A stretch of DNA of 64,000 bases from Aliigemmobacter aestuarii (GTDB taxonomy: Bacteria > Pseudomonadota > Alphaproteobacteria > Rhodobacterales > Rhodobacteraceae). Of the stretch, positions 9,596-17,032 are shown in pieces. The stretch spans positions 186,001 through 250,000 of the forward strand of contig NZ_SSND01000003.1 in the NCBI RefSeq assembly GCF_004799285.1, read 5' to 3'. Every line of letters starts with the position of its first letter. The stretch's first letter is position 1. The notes beneath the pieces are model-generated. The model was not told the origin of the DNA. It saw only the letters and a program-made list of their open reading frames with translations, and made no database searches. The position numbers and the translations under genes were made by a program.

Positions 9596-10027
9596 ATGGA
9601 TGAAACGGACCAACGGCTCATCGCAGAATTGCGCCGCGACGGGCGCGCCGCGCTGTCGGATCTGGCCGACCGGTTGGGGATCAGCCGGGCCACGGTGCGC
9701 GCCCGGATGGAGCGGCTGGCCGAACGCGGCGAGATCGCCGGTTTCACCGTACTGACGCGCGCCGATGTCAGCCCGAGCCCCGTGCGCGGGTTGATGATGA
9801 TCGGGATCGAGGGCCGGGGCGGCGAACGCATCATGGCGCGCCTTACCGGCATCCCGGCGGTACAGGCGGTCCATTCCACGAACGGGAAATGGGACCTGAT
9901 CGTGGAACTCGGCACCCAGACGCTGGCGGAGCTTGACGAGGTCATCCACCGCATCCGCAATATCGAGGGTGTCACCACCTCCGAGACGAACCTGCTGCTG
10001 TCGACCCGAAAGGCGGTGCGGCGGTGA
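9596..10027 (+). CDS. Lrp/AsnC family transcriptional regulator of arginine catabolism (inferred)
   Basis: The 143-residue product has the two-domain Lrp layout: a winged helix-turn-helix at the start (LSDLADRLGISRATVRARME, about residues 19-38) and a RAM/AsnC ligand-binding domain containing VHSTNGKWDLIVEL and the closing VTTSETNLLLS. The ATG at 9596 is preferred over an in-frame start at 9524 because the family begins MDETDQRLI and GGAGGA lies about ten bases upstream. It is divergent from the rocF-ocd operon, which by analogy with ArgR/Lrp-type control in alphaproteobacteria suggests that it activates arginase genes in response to arginine or ornithine. The ligand is inferred, not visible. 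Confidence 0.9.
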   Translation: MDETDQRLIAELRRDGRAALSDLADRLGISRATVRARMERLAERGEIAGFTVLTRADVSPSPVRGLMMIGIEGRGGERIMARLTGIPAVQAVHSTNGKWDLIVELGTQTLAELDEVIHRIRNIEGVTTSETNLLLSTRKAVRR

Positions 10028-10034
10028 GGGGGAA

Positions 10035-10192
10035 GGGGGGCCGTCTGCCCCCCTCTGGGCCTCGCGGCCCATTCACCCCCCGAGGATATTTCCGGACAGA
10101 AAATGAAACCTTGATTCAAATTGTCATTTTCTGTCTTCAAATATCCCGGGGGTGAGGGCCAAAGGCCCGAGGGGGCAGCGCCCCCTTTCCCC
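10035..10192. repeat. Full composite palindromic repeat, copy A
   Basis: This fills most of the 304-base gap between the Lrp gene and nspC. The core is an inverted repeat: left arm 10076-10106, right arm 10124-10152, meeting at GACAGAAAATGA / TCATTTTCTGTC, with a 17-base centre. Outside the arms are two different GC hairpin ends: GGGGGG-CCGTCTG-CCCCCC on the left and GGGGGCAGCGCCCCC on the right. The rest of the gap (10193-10331) shows no further gene. Confidence 0.85.
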
Positions 10193-10331
10193 GGTCCCCG
10201 TTCCCGAGACTCCTTTCCCGGTCCGGCCGCAGTTTCCCCTTTGCTTCGGGGGGCAGAGGCCCTATATCGCGGCCTCGCGCTTGTCGCCCCGCCCGCCCTC
10301 TGGTTCCCCTTTCCCGCAGGACGCCCGTCGG

Positions 10332-11429
10332 ATGCTTGCCACCCCCCATTACCTGATCGACAAGTCCCGGCTGCTGCCGAACATGGAAAAGATCGCCTGG
10401 CTCAGGGAAAACTCGGGGGCAAAGGCGCTGCTGGCGCTGAAATGCTTCGCCACCTGGGACGTGTTCGACTTCATGTCGCACTACATGGACGGCACCACCT
10501 CGTCCTCGCTTTACGAGGTGAAACTCGGCCGCGAGAAGTTTCCGGGCGAAACCCATGCCTATTCGGTGGCCTGGGCCCCCGACGAGATCGACGAGGTGCT
10601 GGCCTCGTCCGACAAGATCATCTTCAACACCGTGGGCCAGCTTTCGCGTTTCGAAGAGGTCAGCCGGGGCCACAAGCGGGGCCTGCGCGTCAATCCTGGC
10701 GTCTCGACCTCAAGCTTCGACCTGGCCGATCCGGCGCGGCCCTTCTCGCGTCTTGGCGAACATGACCCGGCGCGGATCGAGCCGGTGGCCGGGCTGATTT
10801 CCGGCTTCATGTTCCACAACAACTGCGAGAACGCCGATTTCGACCGTTTCGCGGCGATGCTTGACCTGATCGAACAGCGCTTCGGCTATCTGATCCGGCA
10901 GATGGAATGGATCAGCCTTGGCGGCGGCATCCATTTCACCGGCGAGGGCTATCCGCTGGACCGGCTGGCCGAGCGGTTGAAGCGTTTCGCCGGGCAGAAC
11001 GGGGTGCAGGTCTATCTGGAACCGGGCGAGGCGGCGATCACGAAATCGACGACGCTTGAGCTGACGGTGCTGGACACGCTCTACAATGGCAGGAACCTCG
11101 CCATCGTCGACAGTTCGATCGAGGCGCATATGCTCGATCTGCTCATCTATCGCGAAAGCGCCAAGATCGCGCCGAACGAGGGCCCCGAGGAATGGATGAT
11201 CTGCGGCAAGTCCTGTCTGGCGGGCGATATCTTCGGCACCTTCCGTTTCCCTGAGGCGCTCAAACCCGGCGACCGGATCAGCGTTCAGGACGCGGCCGGC
11301 TACACGATGGTGAAGAAGAACTGGTTCAACGGGGTGAAGATGCCCGCCATCGCGGTGCGGGAACTGGACGGAACCGTCCGTCTGGTGCGCGATTTCACCT
11401 ATGCGGATTTCGCGGCCGCCCTGTCCTGA
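10332..11429 (+). CDS. nspC: Carboxynorspermidine decarboxylase
   Basis: This PLP enzyme of the alanine racemase-fold decarboxylase family makes norspermidine or spermidine from the carboxylated precursor. The PLP lysine lies in LLALKCFATWDVFDFM near residue 26. Further landmarks are GTTSSSLYEVKLG, FMFHNNCENADF, ISLGGGIHFTGEGYP, LEPGEAAI and the active-site CGKSCLAGDIFG, all typical of NspC rather than diaminopimelate or ornithine decarboxylases. Length is 365 residues. The ATG at 10332 follows AGGA by about eleven bases; in-frame sequence upstream lies in the repeat region and is not coding. The partner dehydrogenase follows 87 bases downstream, giving the two-step alternative spermidine route. 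Confidence 0.93.
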   Translation: MLATPHYLIDKSRLLPNMEKIAWLRENSGAKALLALKCFATWDVFDFMSHYMDGTTSSSLYEVKLGREKFPGETHAYSVAWAPDEIDEVLASSDKIIFNTVGQLSRFEEVSRGHKRGLRVNPGVSTSSFDLADPARPFSRLGEHDPARIEPVAGLISGFMFHNNCENADFDRFAAMLDLIEQRFGYLIRQMEWISLGGGIHFTGEGYPLDRLAERLKRFAGQNGVQVYLEPGEAAITKSTTLELTVLDTLYNGRNLAIVDSSIEAHMLDLLIYRESAKIAPNEGPEEWMICGKSCLAGDIFGTFRFPEALKPGDRISVQDAAGYTMVKKNWFNGVKMPAIAVRELDGTVRLVRDFTYADFAAALS

Positions 11430-11516
11430 TGGGTGTCGCAAGACCGTCGTCCCCGGCGGATATACCGGGGGCTTCACCGTGACCACACAGACAACCAAAG
11501 GGGGTTTCGTGGGTAG

Positions 11517-12755
11517 ATGAAAAAGAACGTCCTCATCATCGGCGCTGGCGGCGTCGCTCAGGTCGTGGCGCATAAATGCGCGCAGAACAACGATGTGCTG
11601 GGAGATATCCATATCGCCAGCCGGACCCTCGCGAAATGCGAGGCGATCCTTGAGTCGGTCCGCGAGAAGAACGCGATGAAGGTTCCGGGCGTTCTTCGGG
11701 CCCATGCGGTCGACGCGATGGACAGCGCGGCGGTGGCGGCGCTGATCCGGACGACGGGCGCGCAGATCGTGATCAACGTGGGTTCGGCCTTCGTGAACAT
11801 GACGGTGCTTCAGGCCTGCATCGACACCGGCGTGGCCTATATGGACACCGCGATTCACGAGGACCCGACGAAGATCTGCGAAACGCCGCCCTGGTATGGC
11901 AACTACGAATGGAAGCGCCGCGAGGCCTGTGAAAAGGCTGGCGTGACGGCGATTCTGGGTGTCGGCTTCGATCCCGGCGTCGTCAATGCCTATGCCCGGC
12001 TTGCGATCGACGGCTGGATGGACGAGGTCACCTCGATCGACATCGTCGACATCAACGCAGGCAGTCACGGGCGCTGGTTCGCCACCAACTTCGACCCCGA
12101 GATCAATTTCCGGGAATTCACCGGCACGGTGTATTCCTGGCAGAACGGCGCGTGGCAATCGAACAGCATGTTCGAGGTGGGCCGCGTCTGGGATCTGCCG
12201 GTGGTGGGCGAACAGAAGGCCTATATGACCGGCCATGACGAGGTGCATTCCCTGTCGGCCAATTACCCGCAGGCGGATGTGCGGTTCTGGATGGGCTTTG
12301 GCGACCATTATATCAACGTCTTCACCGTGCTGAAGAACCTTGGCCTGCTTTCGGAAAAACCGGTGACGACCGCCGAGGGGCAGGAGGTGATCCCGCTGAA
12401 GGTGGTGAAGGCCGTGCTGCCTGACCCGGCGAGCCTTGCGCCCGATTACACCGGCAAGACCTGCATCGGCGACCTTGTGAAAGGTGTGAAGGATGGCCAG
12501 CCCGTCGAGGTGTTTGTCTATAACGTGGCCGATCACAAGCAGGCCTATGAGGAAGTGGGCAGCCAGGGCATCAGCTATACCGCTGGCGTGCCACCGGTCG
12601 CGGCGGCGATGCTGATTGCCAGCGGCGAATGGGACGTGGGCCGGATGGCCAATGTCGAGGAACTGGACCCCAAGCCCTTCCTGACCATCCTCGACCGGAT
12701 CGGCCTTCCCACGCGCGTCAAGGACGCGGCAGGCGACCGGCCCTGGAACGCCTGA
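11517..12755 (+). CDS. Carboxynorspermidine (carboxyspermidine) dehydrogenase, saccharopine dehydrogenase family
   Basis: The enzyme reductively condenses aspartate semialdehyde with a diamine (putrescine or diaminopropane), producing the substrate of NspC. The 412-residue protein begins with the nucleotide-binding motif VLIIGAGGVAQVVAHKCAQ and then has ASRTLAKCEAI. LGVGFDPGVVNAYARL and DINAGSHGRWFATNFDPEINF are characteristic of the carboxynorspermidine group and distinguish it from lysine-pathway saccharopine reductases. Pairing with nspC supports the assignment strongly. In this family the product may be carboxyspermidine or carboxynorspermidine; sequence alone does not settle which. The ribosome site is weak (GGGTAG directly before the ATG). 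Confidence 0.9.
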   Translation: MKKNVLIIGAGGVAQVVAHKCAQNNDVLGDIHIASRTLAKCEAILESVREKNAMKVPGVLRAHAVDAMDSAAVAALIRTTGAQIVINVGSAFVNMTVLQACIDTGVAYMDTAIHEDPTKICETPPWYGNYEWKRREACEKAGVTAILGVGFDPGVVNAYARLAIDGWMDEVTSIDIVDINAGSHGRWFATNFDPEINFREFTGTVYSWQNGAWQSNSMFEVGRVWDLPVVGEQKAYMTGHDEVHSLSANYPQADVRFWMGFGDHYINVFTVLKNLGLLSEKPVTTAEGQEVIPLKVVKAVLPDPASLAPDYTGKTCIGDLVKGVKDGQPVEVFVYNVADHKQAYEEVGSQGISYTAGVPPVAAAMLIASGEWDVGRMANVEELDPKPFLTILDRIGLPTRVKDAAGDRPWNA

Positions 12756-12780
12756 GCCGTTCCTGACCGGGATCGCAGAA

Positions 12781-12932
12781 GGGGGGCTGTCTGCCCCCCT
12801 TTTTGGCTGCGCCAAACTCACCCCCCGAGGATATTTCCTCCAGAATGAAAGCAATTTGAAACAAGCCTGCTTCATTCTGGCCGAAATATCCCGGGGGTGG
12901 GGGCCGCAAGGCCCGAGGGGGCAGAGCCCCCT
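12781..12932. repeat. Full composite palindromic repeat, copy B
   Basis: Core inverted repeat with left arm 12821-12852 and right arm 12869-12897; the inner stems read CCAGAATGAAAGC and GCTTCATTCTGG. The left end is the GGGGGG-CTGTCTG-CCCCCC hairpin and the right end is the GGGGGCAGAGCCCCC hairpin, the same asymmetric pair as copy A. It lies between the polyamine dehydrogenase and ccmF, both rightward. The remaining bases to 13034 contain no gene. Confidence 0.85.
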
Positions 12933-13034
12933 GCCTTCAGTCGGTCACATCGCCGCGACGCAAGCGCGCATCCCCATGGCGGGCCGGACAGCTTTCGCTT
13001 AGACTGTGCGCGGACGTTGCGAACGGAAAGAGCG

Positions 13035-15008
13035 ATGATCGTAGAGCTTGGGCATTTCGCGCTGGTGCTGGCACTGGCCGTGGCAGTGTTGCAGACCGTG
13101 GTTCCGCTGGTGGGGGCGCACAAACGTTGGGCGACCTGGATGGCGGTAGGCGAGCCTGCAGCGGTGGTGCAGTTCCTGCTGGTCAGCTTTTCCTTCGCGG
13201 CACTGACCTATGCCTTCGTGACCTCGGACTTCTCGCTTTCGCTGGTGGTGATGAACAGCCACACCGACAAGCCGATGATCTACAAGATTTCGGGCGTGTG
13301 GGGGAACCACGAGGGGTCGCTTCTGCTGTGGGTGCTTATCCTGGCGCTGTTCGGGGCCTGTGCAAGTTGGTTCGGCGGCAACCTGCCGCCAACGCTGCGC
13401 GCGCGGGTGCTTGCGGTGCAGGGATCGATCGGCGTGGCGTTCCTGGCCTTCCTGCTGCTGACGTCGAACCCTTTCCTCCGCCTTGCGGAACCGCCGCTGA
13501 ACGGGCGCGACCTGAACCCGCTTCTGCAGGATCCGGGGCTGGCGCTGCATCCGCCGTTCCTCTATCTCGGCTATGTTGGCCTTTCGATGGCCTTTTCCTT
13601 CGCCGTCGCCGCGCTGATCGAGGGCCGCGTCGATGCCGCCTGGGGACGCTGGGTTCGGCCCTGGACGCTTGCGGCCTGGGTGTTCCTGACCATCGGCATC
13701 GCGCTTGGGTCGTGGTGGGCCTATTACGAACTGGGCTGGGGCGGGTTCTGGTTCTGGGACCCGGTGGAAAACGCCTCGTTCATGCCCTGGCTGATTGCGG
13801 CGGCGCTGCTTCATTCCGCGATCGTGGTCGAAAAGCGCGAGGCGCTGAAAAGCTGGACGATCCTCCTGGCCATCGTGGCCTTCGGGTTTTCACTGATCGG
13901 CACGTTCATCGTGCGCTCGGGCGTCATCACCTCGGTCCATGCCTTCGCCAACGACCCCGAGCGGGGGATCTTCATCCTGCTGATCCTTGCCTTCTTCATG
14001 GGCGGGGCGCTGACCCTTTACGCCGCCCGCGCCAAGGCGATGGAGGCGAAGGGCGTCTTTGGCATCGTCAGCCGCGAAAGCGCGCTGGTGGTCAACAACA
14101 TCCTTCTGGCGGTGGCCTGTTTCGTCGTCTTCATCGGCACGATCTGGCCGCTGGTGGCGGAACTGCTGTGGGACCGCAAGCTTTCGGTGGGTGCGCCCTT
14201 CTTCAACGCGGCCTTCTCGCCCTTCATGGTGGCTCTGGCCATGCTCATGCCTTTCGGCGCGCTGATCCCGTGGAAGCGGGCGCAGATCGGGCGGGGCATG
14301 GCGCCGCTGTGGCCGGTGCTGGCGTTGTCGGTGGCGTTCGGGGCGCTGATCTTTGCCATGCAGACCGGCCGTTCGGCGGTGGGTCCGGTCGCGGCGGCGC
14401 TTGGCCTCTGGGTCGTGCTGGGGGCGGGGGTCGACCTGTGGTCGCGCACCGGCCGGGGGACGATCGGCAACCGCCTTTCGCGCCTGACCCGCCTGCCGCG
14501 GGCCGACTGGGGCAAGGCCACTGCCCATTCGGGCATGGGCATCACGCTTTTTGCCGCCGCCGCCATGCATGCCTGGCAGGCCGAGGACATCCGCGTGGCG
14601 CAGATCGGGGAAACCTTCGCCTTCCATGGCTACGAGGTCACGCTGAACGCGGTCGAAGAGGTCGAGGGGCCGAACTACATCTCGACCATGGCGACGATGA
14701 CGCTTGCCGCGAACGGGCGCGAGATCGCCGTGCTTCAGCCCGAAAAGCGGGTCTATCCGGTGCAGGCCATGCCCACGACCGAAGCCGCCATCGACTATGG
14801 CTTCACCCGCGACGTCTATCTGGTGATCGGCGACGAACAGGAAAACGGTGGCTGGGCGGTGCGCAGCTATTTCAAGCCTTTCGCCAACTGGCTCTGGATC
14901 GGGTCGGGGCTGATGGCGCTTGGCGGATTGTTCAGCCTTTCGGACCGCCGCTACCGCATCGCCGCCGGGGCGACGCGGACGCGGGCCATGGCCCAGCCGG
15001 CGGAGTGA
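13035..15008 (+). CDS. ccmF: Cytochrome c-type biogenesis protein CcmF (haem lyase subunit)
   Basis: CcmF is the integral inner-membrane core of the System I cytochrome c haem-ligation complex and works with CcmH and CcmI. The 657-residue protein has many hydrophobic segments. The tryptophan-rich WWD haem-handling domain reads GWGGFWFWDPVENASFMPWL (about residues 235-254), and GVWGNHEGSLLLWVL lies near residue 90, both invariant in CcmF. The ATG at 13035 follows GGAAAGAG. In-frame sequence before it belongs to the repeat region. ccmH begins five bases after the stop. Other ccm genes (ccmE, ccmI) are not in this window. Confidence 0.97.
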   Translation: MIVELGHFALVLALAVAVLQTVVPLVGAHKRWATWMAVGEPAAVVQFLLVSFSFAALTYAFVTSDFSLSLVVMNSHTDKPMIYKISGVWGNHEGSLLLWVLILALFGACASWFGGNLPPTLRARVLAVQGSIGVAFLAFLLLTSNPFLRLAEPPLNGRDLNPLLQDPGLALHPPFLYLGYVGLSMAFSFAVAALIEGRVDAAWGRWVRPWTLAAWVFLTIGIALGSWWAYYELGWGGFWFWDPVENASFMPWLIAAALLHSAIVVEKREALKSWTILLAIVAFGFSLIGTFIVRSGVITSVHAFANDPERGIFILLILAFFMGGALTLYAARAKAMEAKGVFGIVSRESALVVNNILLAVACFVVFIGTIWPLVAELLWDRKLSVGAPFFNAAFSPFMVALAMLMPFGALIPWKRAQIGRGMAPLWPVLALSVAFGALIFAMQTGRSAVGPVAAALGLWVVLGAGVDLWSRTGRGTIGNRLSRLTRLPRADWGKATAHSGMGITLFAAAAMHAWQAEDIRVAQIGETFAFHGYEVTLNAVEEVEGPNYISTMATMTLAANGREIAVLQPEKRVYPVQAMPTTEAAIDYGFTRDVYLVIGDEQENGGWAVRSYFKPFANWLWIGSGLMALGGLFSLSDRRYRIAAGATRTRAMAQPAE

Positions 15009-15013
15009 TCGCG

Positions 15014-15475
15014 ATGCGCGCCCTGATCCTGTCTTTGGCCCTCGCCCTGACCCCGCTTGCCCCGGCCCTGGCCGTCCAGCCCGACGAGGTTCTGCCTGAC
15101 CCGGCGCTGGAGGCGCGGGCGCGCGAGCTGTCCAAGGTGCTGCGCTGCCCGGTCTGCCAGGCCGAAAACATCGACGAATCGAACGCCGAACTCAGCCGCG
15201 ACCTGCGGCTTCTGGTGCGCGAGCGGCTGGTCGAGGGCGACAGCGATCAGGAGGTGCTGGATTTCGTCGTGGCGCGCTATGGCGAATATGTGCTGTTCAA
15301 GCCCGATGCCTCGGGGACGAACCTGATCCTGTGGCTTGCAGGGCCCGCAATGCTTCTGCTGGGGCTCGGGGCCGCGGCGGTCTATCTCAGGGGCCGCAAG
15401 TCCGCGCCCGAACCCACGGTCGCGGGTCTTTCGGAGGACGAGCGCAAGCGTCTGGCCGAAATCCTGAAGGAGTGA
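15014..15475 (+). CDS. ccmH: Cytochrome c-type biogenesis protein CcmH
   Basis: CcmH is a thiol-disulfide protein that reduces apocytochrome c before haem attachment. The 153-residue product has a signal peptide (LILSLALALTPLAPALA), the active-site pair in LRCPVCQAENIDESNA (Cys45 and Cys48), the three-helix domain with LRLLVRERLVEGDSDQEVLDF and VARYGEYVLFKP, and one C-terminal membrane helix (LILWLAGPAMLLLGLGAAAV). This is the short CcmH (CycL) form lacking the TPR part, which is CcmI elsewhere. The start is placed at the ATG five bases after ccmF; GGAG at the end of ccmF serves as ribosome site. Confidence 0.96.
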   Translation: MRALILSLALALTPLAPALAVQPDEVLPDPALEARARELSKVLRCPVCQAENIDESNAELSRDLRLLVRERLVEGDSDQEVLDFVVARYGEYVLFKPDASGTNLILWLAGPAMLLLGLGAAAVYLRGRKSAPEPTVAGLSEDERKRLAEILKE

Positions 15476-15557
15476 CGCTCCGTCTCTCTTTTCCGGCGCG
15501 GTGCGGGCGTTATGGTGGGGCCAAAGCCGCGCGCAGGACCGCCAGGGGAGCCCGACC

Positions 15558-16334
15558 ATGATCTACCAGACCATCACCGTGACCCAAGCCGATGGTTTCG
15601 CCGTTCTGGCGATGAACCGGCCCGAGGTGATGAACGCCCTTTCGGGCCTGATGCGGGCCGAACTGCTGGCGGCCTTCCGCGCGGCCTCGCGCGAGGCGCG
15701 CTGCATCGTGCTGACAGGCACCGGACGGGCCTTCTGTTCCGGGCAGGACCTGGGCGACAGCGCCAGCATCTCGCAGATCGATCTGGAACGGACGCTGCGG
15801 GACGAATACGAACCGCTTCTGAAGGCGATCTACGATTGCCCCGTGCCCACGATCAGCGCGGTGAACGGCGCCGCCGCAGGGGCGGGGGCCAACCTCGCGC
15901 TGGCCGCCGATGTGGTCATCGCCACCGAAAGCGCCTCATTCATCCAGGCCTTTACCCGGATCGGCCTGATGCCGGACGCGGGCGGCACCTACTGGCTGCC
16001 ACGCCAGGTGGGCATGGCCCGCGCGATGGGGGCGGCGCTTTTTGCCGAAAAGATCGGCGCGCGGCAGGCCGCGGACTGGGGCATGATCTGGGAATGCGTG
16101 GCCGATGACGTCTTCGAGGCGCATTGGCGGGCGCGGGCGGCGCATCTGGCCAAGGGACCGACGCGCGCCTATGCCGGGGTCAAGAAGGCGCTGCGGGCCT
16201 CGCATGCCAACGACCTGACGGCCCAGCTGGAGCTTGAGGCAAAGCTGCAGGGAGAATGTGGCCAGACGCATGATTTCCGCGAGGGCGTCCTTGCCTTCCT
16301 GGAAAAGCGTCCGGCCCGGTTCGAGGGGCGCTGA
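15558..16334 (+). CDS. Enoyl-CoA hydratase/isomerase, PaaG-like
   Basis: This 258-residue protein is a crotonase-fold acyl-CoA enzyme. The oxyanion-hole segments read FCSGQDL (about 54-60) and NGAAAGAGANLALAADVVIA (about 101-120). GLMPDAGGTYWLPRQVG contains the acidic residue used by PaaG-type isomerases instead of the usual glutamate pair, so ring-opening or double-bond isomerisation is more likely than simple hydration. The physiological substrate is not visible: no other paa genes are near, and the gene simply follows ccmH, an arrangement I have seen in Rhodobacterales. AGGGGAG lies about eight bases before the ATG at 15558. Confidence 0.85.
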   Translation: MIYQTITVTQADGFAVLAMNRPEVMNALSGLMRAELLAAFRAASREARCIVLTGTGRAFCSGQDLGDSASISQIDLERTLRDEYEPLLKAIYDCPVPTISAVNGAAAGAGANLALAADVVIATESASFIQAFTRIGLMPDAGGTYWLPRQVGMARAMGAALFAEKIGARQAADWGMIWECVADDVFEAHWRARAAHLAKGPTRAYAGVKKALRASHANDLTAQLELEAKLQGECGQTHDFREGVLAFLEKRPARFEGR

Positions 16335-16395
16335 CGGGCAGGGCGGTCCGCCGCGCCGTGTGGCGGGCGGCGGTCTGCCCGCCGCCGCGGCCGCT

Positions 16396-16956
16396 TCAGG
16401 CCCCGCGCGCCAGCGCCGCCACGCCCGTGCGCGCGATCTCGCGCAGGCCAAGCGGGCGCATCAGTTCGGCGAAGGCGTCGATCTTCTCGGGCGTTCCCGT
16501 CATCTCGAACACAAAGCTTTCCAGCGTCGAATCCACCACATTGGCGCGGAAGATCTCGGCCAGGCGCAGCGCCTCGATCCGGTTCTCGCCCTTGCCCGCG
16601 ACCTTCAGAAGCGCCAGCTCGCGCTGCACGGCGGGGCCTTCCTCGGTCAGGTCATGGACCTCGTGGACCGGCACCATGCGTTCCAGCTGCGCCTTGATCT
16701 GGGCGATCACCTGCGGCGTGCCGCGGGTGACGACCGTGATCCGGGAACGGTGGCCAAGATGGTCGATTTCGGCCACGGTCAGGCTGTCGATGTTGTAGCC
16801 GCGGCCGGAAAACAGCCCGATCACGCGCGCCAGAACGCCGCTTTCGTTGTCCACGATCACTGCCAGCGTATGGCTTTCGATGACCTCGGCATGCGGGTCG
16901 CGCAGGTCATAGGCGGAATGGCTGGAAGAGCCTTGCTTGATGTTGAGCGGCGACAT
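16396..16956 (-). CDS. ilvN: Acetolactate synthase small (regulatory) subunit
   Basis: This is the regulatory subunit that binds valine and activates the catalytic subunit in branched-chain amino acid synthesis (IlvH in other nomenclature). The 186-residue protein has the N-terminal ACT domain with HTLAVIVDNESGVLARVIGL and FSGRGYNIDSLTVAEID (about 29-65), followed by the C-terminal domain containing LLKVAGKGENRIEALRL and a terminal LGLREIARTGVAAL. It lies 76 bases downstream of ilvB on the minus strand. The spacer is occupied by half copy D of the palindromic repeat, which ends directly before the ribosome site GGGAG and may tune the stoichiometry of the two subunits. Confidence 0.96.
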   Translation of the reverse strand: MSPLNIKQGSSSHSAYDLRDPHAEVIESHTLAVIVDNESGVLARVIGLFSGRGYNIDSLTVAEIDHLGHRSRITVVTRGTPQVIAQIKAQLERMVPVHEVHDLTEEGPAVQRELALLKVAGKGENRIEALRLAEIFRANVVDSTLESFVFEMTGTPEKIDAFAELMRPLGLREIARTGVAALARGA

Positions 16957-16966
16957 TCGCGCTCCC

Positions 16967-17024
16967 TTTCATTTTCTGTCTGCAAATATCCTCGGGGGGT
17001 GCGGGGGGCAGACAGCCCCCCGCC
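16967..17024. repeat. Half copy D of the composite palindromic repeat, between ilvB and ilvN
   Basis: On the plus strand it reads TTTCATTTTCTGTC, then AAATATCCTCGGGGGG, then a GC hairpin GCGGGGGGC-AGACA-GCCCCCCGC. The TTTCATTTTCTGTC arm is the one found in full copy A. In the ilv transcript the hairpin comes first and the arm ends at the ilvN ribosome site. Confidence 0.8.
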
Positions 17025-17032
17025 TTCGGCGG

